The notes beneath the pieces are model-generated. The model had not been told where the DNA came from and made no database searches. It saw nothing but the letters and a program-made list of their open reading frames with translations. From NCBI GenBank assembly GCA_016218105.1, contig JACRET010000018.1, positions 1-57,098 on the forward strand: a stretch of DNA of 57,098 nt, written 5' to 3'. The DNA comes from Deltaproteobacteria bacterium. Lineage in GTDB: Bacteria; Desulfobacterota; GWC2-55-46. Both the position numbers and the translations under genes were made by a program. Shown here one piece after another: positions 17,072 through 27,129 of this stretch (the first letter of the stretch is position 1; each line of letters opens with the position of its first letter).

Positions 17072-17980
17072 CTACTCGCTTTCGGGTTTTACGGAGTGCC
17101 CCCCGAATTCCTTTCTCAAGGCGACAAGCACCTTCTCCGCGAAGGAGTCGTCCTGCCTGGAGCGGAACCTCCTGTAGAGGGCCTCTGAGATCGCTGGAAG
17201 GGCCACCCCCGCGTCAATCGCTTCCTTTACGGCCCACCTCCCCTCGCCGGAGTCAGCCACGTACCCGCTAATGGCTTCAAGGCCGCGGTCTTTGTTCAGG
17301 GCCGACTCAAGGAGTTCAAGGAGCCAGGAGCGTACCACGCTGCCCCTGTTCCAGAGGTGCGCTATCCTGGAGAGATCCAGTTCAGCCCCGTAAGGGGACG
17401 CCTTAAGGAGCTCGAAGCCTTCCCCGTAAGCCTCCATAAGCCCGTACTCTATCCCGTTGTGGGCCATCTTTACATAGTGGCCCGACCCCGGCCCTCCGCA
17501 AAAGAGACATCCTTCGCTTTGAGAGAGCGTCTGAAATACAGGCTCAAGGGTTTTGTAAACATCCTCGTCGCCTCCCGCCATCAGGCAGTACCCCTCCGTA
17601 AGCCCCCAGATACCGCCGCTTACGCCTACATCGAGGAATCTTATGCCTATTTCCTTCAAGGCGTGATAGCGCCTGATCGAGTCTTTATAATAACTATTTC
17701 CGCCGTCTATTATGATATCACCCGGCCCTATGGCGCCCTTTATGCTTTCGATAGTCTCATCCACCGGGCTTCCGGCGGGTATCATCATCCAGACAATGCG
17801 CGGCGCGGGAAGCGACTCTGCCAGCTCTTCAAGGGAGCGAACGGCTTTTATGCCAAAGCCCTCGGCTTTACTGGTATTTTCAGCGCTCTTGTTAAAACCT
17901 GACACCGTATGGCCGCCCTGCATGAGTCTCAAGGCCATGTTCATGCCCATCCTTCCCAGGCCCACCATCCCTATATGCAT
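17072..17980 (-). CDS. gnd: 6-phosphogluconate dehydrogenase, decarboxylating (short form)
   Basis: Oxidatively decarboxylates 6-phosphogluconate to ribulose 5-phosphate. At 302 residues it is the short, often NAD+-preferring form (GndA/YqeC-like), against about 470 for the long form. The Rossmann motif G-L-G-R-M-G-M-N-M-A is at residue 7, D-V-G-V-S-G-G-I-W-G near 117, and H-Y-V-K-M-A-H-N-G-I-E-Y with the catalytic Lys near 170. It lies 10 bases after the tal-pgi fusion gene with a GGAGGGG ribosome site. Cofactor preference is inferred from family length, not from a binding residue I could verify. Confidence 0.93.
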   Translation of the reverse strand: MHIGMVGLGRMGMNMALRLMQGGHTVSGFNKSAENTSKAEGFGIKAVRSLEELAESLPAPRIVWMMIPAGSPVDETIESIKGAIGPGDIIIDGGNSYYKDSIRRYHALKEIGIRFLDVGVSGGIWGLTEGYCLMAGGDEDVYKTLEPVFQTLSQSEGCLFCGGPGSGHYVKMAHNGIEYGLMEAYGEGFELLKASPYGAELDLSRIAHLWNRGSVVRSWLLELLESALNKDRGLEAISGYVADSGEGRWAVKEAIDAGVALPAISEALYRRFRSRQDDSFAEKVLVALRKEFGGHSVKPESE

Positions 17981-17990
17981 AACCCCTCCG

Positions 17991-20870
17991 CTATCTAATG
18001 GCTCCAGAGGCGCTCATAACAGCGCTTCTGATCAGGCTCTCCGCCTCCTCAAGGGTTTCAAGAGAAGAATCCTTAAGGTTTAGCAGGGCTACCCGGCAGC
18101 CCTTGGAATCCAGCGCTTCCATATCGCCAAAGGCCTGCGAAAGCTCAAGCTCCGAAAAACTGAAGGTGCTCTTTGGTATAATTACATCCTCTTGCGTCTC
18201 ATGGCAGAGTATGAGGAATATCCCGTTGTTGGCGCCTCCCTTATGTAGCTGCCCGGTTGAGTGGAGATAGCGCGGGCCGTAGCCGAACTGCGTGGCGGCT
18301 TTAGTGTAATCCCTTAACGACCTGCGAAGCTCTGTCAGGCTGCTGTCTATCGCCCTGTCACCCGGGTTGAAATAAGCGAGCACGCCTACATAATCGCCCT
18401 TCCTTATGAGGCCCATAAATTCCCGAAGCGCCTTTTTCACGTCCCCGTTCTTCGAAGCGGTCTTTTTTATCTTATGAAAAGTATGCTCGCCGAAGTATAT
18501 TTTAAATCTGTCGTTGGCCATGGCAATGCCCGGCGGCGGCGCGATCCCCTTCTCTATCGCGCGCAGGCGCGCCCTCGTAAGCTTTTTCGCAAGCTCCACA
18601 TCCGGCTGGTCGAATGGATTGATACCGAGTATCTGCCCCGCCACGGCGGTGGCTACCTCCCATCTAAGGAACTCTCCCCCAAGCTCATAAGGGTCTTTCA
18701 ATTTAAATGAAATGACCGGGTGTCCCGCCCCGGCCAACGCGCTAAGGGTATTCCTGATCTCATCATCCTCAGTACCCGAGCTTATGTGGACGAATACCCT
18801 GTCCTTATCGTAGTCATCCGGTCCACCGGGAGGCTCGTTTACCACGGGAATAAGCCCCTTGCCTTCTTTTCCGGTGCTTTCAGCCACAAGCTGCTCTATC
18901 CAAAGCCCGAAGCTTGCTATATTTTTTGACAGGAAAAAAGTGATCTTGTCTTTCCCTGACCTCCCGAATATCCCCAGGGCGGCCCCGAGGAGCACCACCG
19001 GGTTGTCCTTTTCCTTCATGCACGGGTGAGTGGCCGCCGAGATGTTGCAGGCATAATTGAGAAGCTTTGAGATATCGACCCCGCAAATAGCCGCCGGCAC
19101 AAGGCCGAAATAAGAGAGGGCCGAGAAGCGCCCGCCTATGTCATGCGGATTTGCGAAGAGCTTCCTGAATCTATATTTTTTTGAAAATCCTTCCAGAGGT
19201 GTGCCGGGATCGGTGATGGCGATAAAATTTCCTCCCGCATCTTCACCCTTAAGCTCGTAGAGCATGTTGTAAAAATAGTCAAAAAGGCTCAATGGCTCTA
19301 TGGTAGAGCCTGATTTGCTTGAAAGGATAAAGATCGTCTTTGCAGGGTCGATGGAGCGGGTTACTTCATTAACGGCGTCAGGGTCCGTTGAATCGAGCAC
19401 GATAAGCTTCGGATACCCCGGGGCTGCGTCGAGCGCTTCACTTAGTACAAGCGGGGCGAGACTCGACCCGCCCATGCCCAGAAGCACCGCGTTTTTAAAA
19501 CCTGCCTGCCTGACCTCCTCCGCGAAGGAGATTATCACCTCTTTGTTGTCTTCCATGAGGTCCGGAAGCGTAAGCCATCCGAGGGCGTCCTTTATGAGCT
19601 CTTTCTCCTCAGGCCCCTGCTTCCATATGGTCGGGTCTTTGGCCCAAAGCCTCTCAAGGAAGTTCTCGTTGCCTATCTCATTAAGGACTGAAGCGACCGG
19701 CCCTTCAAAACCGTTAAGCTCATACTTCGCCTCAAGGACTTTCTTCTCAAGGAGGACGGCCTTCTTTTTAGCGATCGCTTTTAGAACCAGGCTGTAAGAG
19801 TTGATGAACAGTTCAAGGCCTTCCCTTTCAAGCCTGTCCGTCATTTCCTTGTAATCGATCCCAAAAGAAGCGAGCGCCGCGATTATCTTATGGGAGCCCT
19901 CCAGATCATCCGAAAGCCTGTGCCTTACCCTGCCGTGGTCATAAAAGGCCAGCAAGGTCTGGAGCGGCATCGAGTTGACCGTCCCTCCCTCGGCAAGCTC
20001 TTCCACGTATTTTGTGTCGTGGTAGCCGGGATTTTTCGTGCTCGTCGAAGTCCAGAGGAGCTTTTGGGCGTTGGCGCCCTCTTCCTGCAGTCTCCTGAAC
20101 CTGTCGCTTTTGAAGATCTCGTTGAATTTAATGTAAGCGAGCTTTGCGTTGGCAACGGCGGTTTTTCCAAGGAGGTTTTTAAGCCTTGCCTTTTCGTCGT
20201 TAGACGCGGACAGGTCTATCCTCTCTTCGATCAATTTGTCGGCGAGCGTATCGATCCTGCTTACAAAGAAGCTGGCGGCGCTCGATATCCGGTCTATCGA
20301 CCAGCCCTCCTGAAGCCTCCTCTCAAGGCCTTTAATGTACGCCAGAGCCGCCTCCGCGTAACGCTCCACGGAGAACAGCAGTGTTATATTTACGTTATAT
20401 CCTTCCCTTGTAAGCTCCTCTACAGCCTTGAGGCCCGCCTGCGTGCCCGGCACCTTTACCATTATATTCGGCCTGTTTATAAGGGAATATAAAGCGCGCG
20501 CCTCCTTTATGGTGGCGTCCGCGTCGTCAGCCAGGTGCGGGCTTGTTTCAACGCAGACAAACCCGTCCTTGCCTCCGGCCTCTCCGTAAACAGGGGCGAA
20601 TGTGTCCGCCGCAAGTTTTACATCGTTTATGACAAGCTTCTCCGCTATTTCGCTGTTTTCAATCTTCTGCGAACCGAGCCTGGAGATGTCTTCGTCATAT
20701 TCTGATGTGCCGCTAACGGCCCTTTCAAATATCACGGGGTTTGAGGTGATGCCTGTTACGGCATACTCGTCGATCATCCTTTTAAGCTCGCCGGATGTTA
20801 TCAAGCCTTTTCGCAGGTTGTCGTACCAAATGGACTGGCCCAATTTATTTAAATTCAACAAGGGGTTCAT
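17991..20870 (-). CDS. tal-pgi: Bifunctional transaldolase / glucose-6-phosphate isomerase
   Basis: A natural fusion of 959 residues. Residues about 1-370 are transaldolase of the TalB/Tal-4 type: G-I-T-S-N-P-V-I-F-E near 42, and the Schiff-base Lys139 in I-M-V-K-V-P-G-T. Residues about 400-959 are phosphoglucose isomerase, with G-M-G-G-S-S-L-A-P and S-S-K-S-G-S-T-I-E-P typical of its sugar-phosphate sites. It thus combines the transaldolase step with interconversion of glucose and fructose 6-phosphates, closing the pathway loop. Tal-Pgi fusions are known in several phyla, including Deltaproteobacteria. It lies between tkt and gnd on the same strand, with a hairpin terminator in the 121-base gap after tkt. 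Confidence 0.93.
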   Translation of the reverse strand: MNPLLNLNKLGQSIWYDNLRKGLITSGELKRMIDEYAVTGITSNPVIFERAVSGTSEYDEDISRLGSQKIENSEIAEKLVINDVKLAADTFAPVYGEAGGKDGFVCVETSPHLADDADATIKEARALYSLINRPNIMVKVPGTQAGLKAVEELTREGYNVNITLLFSVERYAEAALAYIKGLERRLQEGWSIDRISSAASFFVSRIDTLADKLIEERIDLSASNDEKARLKNLLGKTAVANAKLAYIKFNEIFKSDRFRRLQEEGANAQKLLWTSTSTKNPGYHDTKYVEELAEGGTVNSMPLQTLLAFYDHGRVRHRLSDDLEGSHKIIAALASFGIDYKEMTDRLEREGLELFINSYSLVLKAIAKKKAVLLEKKVLEAKYELNGFEGPVASVLNEIGNENFLERLWAKDPTIWKQGPEEKELIKDALGWLTLPDLMEDNKEVIISFAEEVRQAGFKNAVLLGMGGSSLAPLVLSEALDAAPGYPKLIVLDSTDPDAVNEVTRSIDPAKTIFILSSKSGSTIEPLSLFDYFYNMLYELKGEDAGGNFIAITDPGTPLEGFSKKYRFRKLFANPHDIGGRFSALSYFGLVPAAICGVDISKLLNYACNISAATHPCMKEKDNPVVLLGAALGIFGRSGKDKITFFLSKNIASFGLWIEQLVAESTGKEGKGLIPVVNEPPGGPDDYDKDRVFVHISSGTEDDEIRNTLSALAGAGHPVISFKLKDPYELGGEFLRWEVATAVAGQILGINPFDQPDVELAKKLTRARLRAIEKGIAPPPGIAMANDRFKIYFGEHTFHKIKKTASKNGDVKKALREFMGLIRKGDYVGVLAYFNPGDRAIDSSLTELRRSLRDYTKAATQFGYGPRYLHSTGQLHKGGANNGIFLILCHETQEDVIIPKSTFSFSELELSQAFGDMEALDSKGCRVALLNLKDSSLETLEEAESLIRSAVMSASGAIR

Positions 20871-20896
20871 AGGAACGAAACTCCTAAAAGTAATGG

Positions 20897-20930
20897 GGAA
20901 AATAGAGGCAAGGGAATGCCCTTGCCTCTA
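20897..20930 (-). terminator. Terminator or attenuator between tkt and tal-pgi
   Basis: A perfect 12-bp stem, TAGAGGCAAGGG (20903-20914) with CCCTTGCCTCTA (20919-20930) and a 4-base loop, is followed on the minus strand by TTTT. It would end or attenuate the tkt transcript before tal-pgi, so tkt may be expressed above the rest of the cluster. Confidence 0.75.
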
Positions 20931-20991
20931 CCGTATACGATAAGTGAAGGTTGCGGCGGATGAAGTGCACGACATAAGTATAGCAGGGGAC

Positions 20992-23040
20992 TTACAATCT
21001 ATCAAGAAAGAGGCCTTTTTTTCTGTTTACGAGCGCGACCGCCCTGTTCGTGATATTTTCCACGCCAAACCCGAGTTTTTCGAAGATAGTCTTATAGGGA
21101 GCGGACGCCCCGAACCTGTTGATGCCTATTATATCTCCGTCAAGGCCGACGTAACGCTCCCAGCCCAGCGGGGAGCCGGCTTCTATGGCGAGCCTGGGCT
21201 TGACTTCCGCAGGCAGTACCGAGGCTTTATACTCATCGTCCTGGGCCTCGAAAAGATCCCAGCTCGGCATGCTGACCACCCTTGCGGCTATGCTGCGTTT
21301 TGAAAGCTCTTCGTAAGCGCTTATGGCAAGATGCACCTCTGAGCCGGAGGCGATGAGTATTATCTCAGGCGCGCCCTCGGCGGGGTCGGCCAGGACGTAC
21401 GCGCCTTTTGAGAGATTATCGGCTGAAGCGAATCTTGTCCTGTCTATTACCGGTACGTTCTGCCTCGTGAGTATCAGGGCTACCGGACCGCTCTCATGCG
21501 TCAAGGCCTCTTTCCATGCCGCGACTACTTCTGTGGCGTCGGAGGGGCGTATAACCGACAACTTCGGGACAGCCCTCAGGGATACAAGCTGCTCTATGGG
21601 CTGGTGCGTCGGGCCGTCTTCGCCAAGGCCTATCGAGTCGTGCGTAAATACGTAGATCGTATGGAGCCCCATCAAGGCGGCAAGCCTTATGGGAGGCTTC
21701 ATATAGTCGGAAAATATAAGGAACGTGGCGCCGTACGGGACGATAAGGCCGCTTAAGGCCATCCCGTTAAGTATCGAACCCATCGCGTGCTCGCGTACCC
21801 CGAAGTGCAGATTACGTCCGGCCGAGCCCGGAAGAAAATCACCCATGCCCTTAAGGAGCGTATTGGTGGAAGGGGCGAGGTCGGCGGAACCGCCTATAAG
21901 GAACGGCGTCCTGGCGGCTATGGAGTTAAGCACCTTTCCTGACGCGCTCCTTGTAGCTATGGGCTTGTCGGCCGCGCTCCATGAGGGCAGGTCCGCGATC
22001 CAATCACGATTTTTCCTGCCTCCAAAGAGTTCCTCCAGCTCCTTGCCTTCAGCCGGATATTCTTTTTTATATCTCTCGAAAAGCGCCCTCCATTCGTTCG
22101 TAAGCGCCGTGCCTTCTGAGGCCGCGCCGCTGAACTCCGCGATCACTTCCTGGGGGATATGGAATAACGGCTCAAGGGGCCAGCCGAGCTTTTCTTTCGT
22201 AAGCCTTACCTCTTCGGCTCCAAGAGGGGCCCCGTGCACCTCGGCGGTGTCCTGCTTGCCGGGGCTCCCGAATCCGATGTTCGTCCTGGCTATTATCAGC
22301 GAGGGCCTGTTTTTCTCTTCCTTTGCCGCTTCTATGGCCTTTGAGATGCCGTCGAGGTCGTTGCCGCCCACCTTCTGCACATGCCAGCCAAGCGCCTCGA
22401 ATCTCTTTCCCACGTCTTCGGTAAAGGCGATGTCCGTTGTGCCTTCGATAGTTATCTTGTTATCGGAATATAGATATACGAGCTTCCCGAGCCCGAGGTG
22501 TCCGGCCATCGACGCCGCCTCGTTGGAGACCCCTTCCATAAGGTCGCCGTCGCTTGCGATAGCGTAGATATGGTAATCGAAAATAGCGAACCCGGGCCTG
22601 TTGTATCTCCCGGCCAGATACCTCTCGGCCATCGCCATGCCCACACCGTTGGCAAAACCCTGTCCAAGAGGGCCTGTAGTCGTCTCTATGCCTATTTTCG
22701 GGTCGTATTCAGGATGTCCCGGCGTATGGCTCCCCCACTGCCTGAACTTTTTCAGTTCTTCGAGCGGCAGATTGTAACCCGTAAGATGGAGCAAAGAGTA
22801 AAGGAGCATCGAGCCGTGGCCGGCCGAGAGTATGAAGCGGTCGCGGTTATGCCACAATGGGTCTTTAGGGTTATGCTTGAGAAAGAGCCGCCAGAGGACG
22901 TATGCCATCGGGGCATCCCCCATCGGCATCCCAGGGTGCCCGGAGTTGGCGGCCTCTACCCCGTCCACCGCCAGAAACCTTATGGTATTAATACAGAGCT
23001 CATCTATGCCGCTGAAACGAATTTGCTTAAGCTTGTCCAT
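20992..23040 (-). CDS. tkt: Transketolase
   Basis: The thiamine-diphosphate enzyme that moves two-carbon units between sugar phosphates (682 residues, usual length). S-G-H-P-G-M-P-M-G near residue 34, S-A-G-H-G-S-M-L-L near 72, [10 protein letters not shown] near 120, and the thiamine-diphosphate motif S-D-G-D-L-M-E-G...N near 160 are all present. The catalytic Glu lies in V-R-E-H-A-M-G near 420. It is the first gene of the pentose-phosphate cluster. The 256-base region upstream holds a palindromic repeat, and the DUF502 gene ends there. Confidence 0.95.
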   Translation of the reverse strand: MDKLKQIRFSGIDELCINTIRFLAVDGVEAANSGHPGMPMGDAPMAYVLWRLFLKHNPKDPLWHNRDRFILSAGHGSMLLYSLLHLTGYNLPLEELKKFRQWGSHTPGHPEYDPKIGIETTTGPLGQGFANGVGMAMAERYLAGRYNRPGFAIFDYHIYAIASDGDLMEGVSNEAASMAGHLGLGKLVYLYSDNKITIEGTTDIAFTEDVGKRFEALGWHVQKVGGNDLDGISKAIEAAKEEKNRPSLIIARTNIGFGSPGKQDTAEVHGAPLGAEEVRLTKEKLGWPLEPLFHIPQEVIAEFSGAASEGTALTNEWRALFERYKKEYPAEGKELEELFGGRKNRDWIADLPSWSAADKPIATRSASGKVLNSIAARTPFLIGGSADLAPSTNTLLKGMGDFLPGSAGRNLHFGVREHAMGSILNGMALSGLIVPYGATFLIFSDYMKPPIRLAALMGLHTIYVFTHDSIGLGEDGPTHQPIEQLVSLRAVPKLSVIRPSDATEVVAAWKEALTHESGPVALILTRQNVPVIDRTRFASADNLSKGAYVLADPAEGAPEIILIASGSEVHLAISAYEELSKRSIAARVVSMPSWDLFEAQDDEYKASVLPAEVKPRLAIEAGSPLGWERYVGLDGDIIGINRFGASAPYKTIFEKLGFGVENITNRAVALVNRKKGLFLDRL

Positions 23041-23144
23041 ACGACCCCTAATCGATTTTGTTTTTTATGAAAGCTTGACGGATTTGAAACGAATGCCCTG
23101 TGCGAGCGGCAGGACGATAAACCCCTAGACAGGGGTTGGAATCT

Positions 23145-23301
23145 AACAGGCTGCTGAAAAAGTCCATCTGCTTCGTTGTCTTCGTCGCTCGTCACTGCGG
23201 CGTATACAAAAATACGCCTCATTCCTCGCTTCTCGACGCCTCGCATCTGGAGCTTTTTGAGCAGTCTGAACAAAATTTGAGTTTTTCAGCAAACTGCTAA
23301 A
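23145..23301. repeat. Palindromic MITE-like repeat, copy 1
   Basis: An element of about 155 bp with terminal inverted repeats (TAACAGGCTGCTGAAAAAG at one end, the complement of TAGCAGTTTGCTGAAAAAC at the other) and an internal hairpin GGCGTAT...ATACGCC. Copies 2 (33319-33475) and 3 (55106-55263, inverted) align along its length with scattered substitutions. Its right end contains the TAG stop codon of the DUF502 gene. No transposase is encoded. Confidence 0.85.
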
Positions 23302-23959
23302 TTTTACTGACCTCCATGTCCTTCATCTTTGTCGCCTCGGCCTTGAACTCGTCATTATTCGGGAAGACCATGCCGCCGGTCATTATTATCTTGAAGGCGT
23401 CCTCTACCTTCATCTCAAGCGGGATGATTTCCTTTTCCCTTACCACTATAAAAAAACCTGTAGTGGGGTTTGGCGTCGTGGGGACGAAAACGCTATACAT
23501 GTCCGGATGGACCTTGTGTTTTATCTCGCCGCCGGGCCTGTTCGTGACGAACCCGATGGAGAACATGCCTTCCCTTGGAAACTGTACCAGAACGACTTTC
23601 CTGAACCCCTGGTTGTCCTGGGTGAAAAAGGTCTCCATGAACTGCTTGGTGGCGTTATATACGATGCGGATGACCGGCACCTTGGAGAGCGCCTTCTCGG
23701 CCATAATGAGAAGCCTTTTGCCGAAGAAGTTTGTAGCAAGGACGCCGATTATGACCACGGCGATTATTGTGAATATTATCCCAAGGCCCGGGATATGTAC
23801 CGGCAGAAAATTATCCGGGTGCGCCGCCTTCGGGAGGATAAGAAATATGGTATCCATGAACCCGACTATGATCGACAGCACATAGAAGGTTATGTAGACC
23901 GGCACCACGACAAGCAGGCCGGTTATGAAGTAGCCCTTAAAACCTTTTTTCATAGACAC
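23297..23959 (-). CDS. DUF502 family inner-membrane protein
   Basis: A 220-residue protein. It has two N-terminal membrane helices (about 11-35 and 58-82) and a soluble C-terminal domain with [12 protein letters not shown], the signature of DUF502. The start [20 protein letters not shown] is typical. Family function is not established. It overlaps panD by 10 bases and so belongs to the pantothenate operon by layout. Its last codon and TAG stop fall in the end of a palindromic repeat, so the native C-terminus may have been altered by the insertion. Confidence 0.85.
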   Translation of the reverse strand: MSMKKGFKGYFITGLLVVVPVYITFYVLSIIVGFMDTIFLILPKAAHPDNFLPVHIPGLGIIFTIIAVVIIGVLATNFFGKRLLIMAEKALSKVPVIRIVYNATKQFMETFFTQDNQGFRKVVLVQFPREGMFSIGFVTNRPGGEIKHKVHPDMYSVFVPTTPNPTTGFFIVVREKEIIPLEMKVEDAFKIIMTGGMVFPNNDEFKAEATKMKDMEVSKI

Positions 23960-24330
23960 CCGGCTGAAAGCTCCGCGCTTACCTTCTTGATCGCGTTCTT
24001 CCCATCGACATAGACGAGTACGGGGCTGTGGGAGCGCGCCTCTTCTTCCTCATATGTGGAATAGCTGGCGATGATCACCAGATCGCCTTTCCTGGCGAGG
24101 TGCGCGGCCGCGCCGTTTATGGAAATTACGCCGCTTCCCCTCTCGCCCTTTATGGCATATGTGGTCAGGCGATTCCCGTTATTTATATCATATATCTGCA
24201 CCTGCTCGAACGGATATATGCCGGCCGCCTCCATCAAAGCCTCATCTATCGCGACAGACCCCTCGTAATCGAGGTTCGCGTCCGTGACAGTCGCCCTGTG
24301 TATCTTGCTTTTCAGCATTAACCGTTGCAT
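23950..24330 (-). CDS. panD: Aspartate 1-decarboxylase
   Basis: Makes beta-alanine from aspartate for pantothenate synthesis. The 126-residue proenzyme self-cleaves between Gly24 and Ser25 (Y-E-G-S) to form the pyruvoyl group; the start [16 protein letters not shown] and the G-E-R-G-S-G segment are family hallmarks. The ATG at 24328-24330 was chosen because AGGAGGAAAT lies just upstream and it reproduces the standard numbering. It lies between panC and the DUF502 gene, which it overlaps by 10 bases. Confidence 0.95.
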   Translation of the reverse strand: MQRLMLKSKIHRATVTDANLDYEGSVAIDEALMEAAGIYPFEQVQIYDINNGNRLTTYAIKGERGSGVISINGAAAHLARKGDLVIIASYSTYEEEEARSHSPVLVYVDGKNAIKKVSAELSAGCL

Positions 24331-24362
24331 CTCTGGAATTTCCTCCTGATATCCGTTTCCTG

Positions 24363-25214
24363 TCAACTAAGAATACAATTGTCTATGAGCCTTGCCTTAC
24401 CTATCCTTACTGCAATGGCTACAAGCGCGTCTTTTGTGATCCGTTCGAGGTCTACTAGAGATTCCTTGTCACAAACCTTAATATACTCTACCACGGCTCC
24501 GGGTTCTTTCTCTATATTTTTTTTCATTTTCTCAATTAAAACAGAGCTTTCCCTGATCCCGCTGGCAAACGCAAGCCTCGCGGATTCAAGGGCTGAAGGG
24601 ACGCAGAGGGCTTGCTTCCGCTCTCCCGGGCTGAGATAAGCGTTCCTCGAACTCATGGCCAGGCCATCTGGCTCCCTTACGGTCTCAACGCCTACGATAT
24701 CGATCCCGAGGTTCAGGTCCAGCGTCATTTTTTTGATTATCTGGAGCTGCTGATAATCTTTGGCGCCAAAAATCGCCGCATGCGGGCCTACGATGTTAAA
24801 AAGCTTGAGGACAACAGTGGCCACACCCTTAAAATGCCCTGGGCGGAGCGGACCGCACAGGTTGTCACCGAGCCCCATGACCTCGACATAGGTCTTATAA
24901 CCCGAAGGATAGACCTCCCCGGCCTTTGGAGTAAAGACCACGTCGACCCCGGCCTCTTCGGCTATCTTCAAATCCCGGCCCAGATCCCTGGGATACGAGC
25001 CGTAGTCCTCTTTAGGGCCGAACTGGGCAGGGTTCACGAATATGCTCAAAACGAGCGCACCCTTATCCCCAAGACGCTCCCTTCCTACCCGCAGCAGCTC
25101 CCTGTGCCCGTCGTGGAGAAAACCCATTGTCGGCACAAATACTACCTTAAAGCCCCCGGCCCTCAAGGCCAAAGAGCGCTTCTGCATTTCAGTTACGCCT
25201 TCGATGATTTCCAT
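24363..25214 (-). CDS. panC: Pantothenate synthetase
   Basis: Condenses pantoate with beta-alanine using ATP (283 residues). [11 protein letters not shown] near residue 32 is the ATP-binding HxGH region. [12 protein letters not shown] near 62, G-A-K-D-Y-Q-Q near 150 and M-S-S-R-N-A-Y-L near 188 (KMSKS-like) complete the class I synthetase-type fold. The ATG at 25212-25214 is preferred to a TTG two codons earlier; neither has a good ribosome site, suggesting coupling to panB, which ends 51 bases upstream. Confidence 0.94.
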   Translation of the reverse strand: MEIIEGVTEMQKRSLALRAGGFKVVFVPTMGFLHDGHRELLRVGRERLGDKGALVLSIFVNPAQFGPKEDYGSYPRDLGRDLKIAEEAGVDVVFTPKAGEVYPSGYKTYVEVMGLGDNLCGPLRPGHFKGVATVVLKLFNIVGPHAAIFGAKDYQQLQIIKKMTLDLNLGIDIVGVETVREPDGLAMSSRNAYLSPGERKQALCVPSALESARLAFASGIRESSVLIEKMKKNIEKEPGAVVEYIKVCDKESLVDLERITKDALVAIAVRIGKARLIDNCILS

Positions 25215-25265
25215 TGGCAATGCGGAATAAAGCCTACCCGGGCTCTGCCCAAGGCGGTCATTCGA

Positions 25266-26066
25266 TTAATATGTATGATCCTTGGAAGGGAACCTCCCCT
25301 CCTCGACATCTTTTATGAATTCGCCTGTGGCGAGCGTGATGATGTTTTTAAGGTCAGCGTATCTTTTTACGAACCTGGGGACGCGCCCGTCAGCCAAAAG
25401 CCCGAGCATGTCGTTTACGACCAGCACCTGCCCGTCACAGTCAGGGCCCGCTCCGATGCCGATTGTCGGGATAGAAAGGCTCTCCGTGATCTCTCTGGCG
25501 ACATTGGCCGGCATGCCTTCCAGAACTATCGAGAACGCGCCTGCCTCTTCTATAGCATGGGCGTCCTCTATAAGGGATTCGGCCCCGGTCTTTGTCCTGC
25601 CCTGCACCTTATACCCTCCCATCCTGTGAACCGACTGGGGGGTAAGCCCGATATGGCCCATGACAGGGATATCCATGCTGGTTATGGCCTTTACGGTATC
25701 GGCCACCCTTGCCCCGCCCTCAAGCTTTACAGCCTCGGCGCCGCCTTCCTTGATCAGCCTGCAGGCGTTCTTCATGGCGTCGGTAATACTTACCTGATAA
25801 GATGAGAACGGCAGATCGCTCACTAAAAACGCGCTCACCCTGCCCCTTGCGACCGCCCTGGTATGATAGACCATCTCATCCATCGTGACAGGGAGCGTCG
25901 TATCATAACCCGCCTCGACCATGCCCGCGGAGTCGCCGACCAATAATAGCGGTATACCCGCGTTGTCGAGTATCCTCGCCATCTGGAAGTTATAAGCGGT
26001 CAGCACCGGGATCTTTTTCCCCTCCGCCTTCATCTTCATTATGTCGGTTACGGTAATCTTTTTCAT
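25266..26066 (-). CDS. panB: 3-methyl-2-oxobutanoate hydroxymethyltransferase
   Basis: Adds a hydroxymethyl group from methylene-tetrahydrofolate to ketoisovalerate, the first committed step of pantothenate synthesis. The 266-residue TIM barrel shows L-T-A-Y-N-F-Q-M-A near residue 22, L-L-V-G-D-S-A-G-M near 42 with the Mg-binding Asp, and H-I-G-L-T-P-Q-S-V near 136. It begins the panB-panC-panD-DUF502 run. A terminator closes the upstream kinase transcript just before it, so it should have its own promoter in the short gap. Confidence 0.95.
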   Translation of the reverse strand: MKKITVTDIMKMKAEGKKIPVLTAYNFQMARILDNAGIPLLLVGDSAGMVEAGYDTTLPVTMDEMVYHTRAVARGRVSAFLVSDLPFSSYQVSITDAMKNACRLIKEGGAEAVKLEGGARVADTVKAITSMDIPVMGHIGLTPQSVHRMGGYKVQGRTKTGAESLIEDAHAIEEAGAFSIVLEGMPANVAREITESLSIPTIGIGAGPDCDGQVLVVNDMLGLLADGRVPRFVKRYADLKNIITLATGEFIKDVEEGRFPSKDHTY

Positions 26067-26103
26067 TGGGTGGAGAGGGGGGTTGAAGTTAAATTTTTAC
26101 CTT

Positions 26104-26136
26104 AATTAAAAAAGCCTTCCGAATCTACCGGAAGGC
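26104..26136 (-). terminator. Terminator after the deoxynucleoside kinase gene
   Basis: GCCTTCCG (26114-26121) pairs with CGGAAGGC (26129-26136), followed on the minus strand by six T residues. It lies between the kinase stop and panB. Confidence 0.8.
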
Positions 26137-26334
26137 CTGGATCGTGCGAAAGCTTCTTTGAAAGCAAAATCCGGTATTTTATTATAGACTAAAACTCTGA
26201 AACAGACAATAGCCTGTTTTTTATGCGTAAGTCACGGGCTCATTGGGGAACAAAGGTACCTTGGCAGGCAAAGGGACATGTTGCGGGGCAAGGCCTGCTT
26301 TCGGGGTTTGCGCCGGGTGAAGCAACGTCAGGTA

Positions 26335-26982
26335 TTATGCATTCCGGGTAGAAAGGGGTATGTAGTGCTGGGAACCGCCTTTCATGTTCTTTATTTCCTT
26401 TACCAGGTTCGCGAGGTCTTCGGGATTGTTCACAAAGTCGATCTCCGACGTGTTCACAACGAGCAGCGGGGTGTCGTTATAATAGAAAAAATACCTGTTG
26501 TAGGCGTCTATCAATTTTGCCAGGTAGTCCTCTTTTACGCTTTTTTCATAGTCAAGGTTCCTGATGCCTATCCTGTCGAGGAGTACGTTTGTAGAGGCCT
26601 GCAGGTATATTACCAGATCGGGCTTTGGCACACGGATATCGAGAAGACGATAGACCTGCTCGTAAAGGCTCAGTTCGTTCTCATCGAGGTTAAGGTAAGC
26701 GAATATCCTGTCCTTGGCGAAAAGATAGTCTGAAATGACGGTGGAATTAAAGAGCTCCTGCTGCGTCATCTCTTTTTGCTGCTGATACCTGCTCAAGAGA
26801 AAAAAGAGCTGCGTCTGCAGGGCGAACTTCTTCATGTCGGCATAAAATTTCGGCAGGAACGGGTTGGCGTCCACTTCCTCGATAAGCGTACGCCCGTTCA
26901 TCTCCTTGGCAAGGAGCTCCGCAAGGCTGGATTTCCCAACGCCTATAGGGCCTTCTATCGCGATATACCTGGATTTTTCCAT
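26335..26982 (-). CDS. Deoxynucleoside kinase
   Basis: Phosphorylates deoxynucleosides (probably deoxyadenosine/deoxyguanosine) for salvage. The 215-residue protein has the P-loop G-P-I-G-V-G-K-S-S at about residue 10, the E-E-V-D-A-N-P-F-L substrate segment, D-Y-L-F-A-K-D-R carrying the D-R base-recognition pair near 90, and an Arg-rich lid, D-R-I-G-I-R-N, near 140. Specificity cannot be read reliably. Kinases of this family often precede panB in deltaproteobacterial genomes. Here a terminator separates them. Confidence 0.85.
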   Translation of the reverse strand: MEKSRYIAIEGPIGVGKSSLAELLAKEMNGRTLIEEVDANPFLPKFYADMKKFALQTQLFFLLSRYQQQKEMTQQELFNSTVISDYLFAKDRIFAYLNLDENELSLYEQVYRLLDIRVPKPDLVIYLQASTNVLLDRIGIRNLDYEKSVKEDYLAKLIDAYNRYFFYYNDTPLLVVNTSEIDFVNNPEDLANLVKEIKNMKGGSQHYIPLSTRNA

Positions 26983-27129
26983 TTTTGTTATTTTCTTGGG
27001 GAGAGCTTACAACAAATTATCTCAGGCAGGTTAAAAAGTCAAGAATCTAAAAGCCCTTTTCATATGTAATTTCGACAGTTTTTAAGCCTATGCAAGAAAA
27101 GTCGCGGCAATTTCAAATCTTCAGGTTTT

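Noticed and set aside
17991..20870. Tal-Pgi as an assembly artefact
   Set aside because: The frame is continuous with a plausible linker and such fusions are established in several phyla.
21725..22567. A 280-codon plus-strand open frame opposite transketolase
   Set aside because: It is antisense to a full-length tkt with all catalytic motifs, and has no supporting signals.
23004..23273. An 89-codon minus-strand frame over repeat copy 1
   Set aside because: It is translation of the palindromic repeat and the start of tkt in another frame; there is no real protein.
24612..25805. A 397-codon open frame on the plus strand opposite panC and panB
   Set aside because: The minus strand carries two intact, well-conserved enzymes here, and the plus frame has no family match, no ribosome site and composition typical of antisense shadows.
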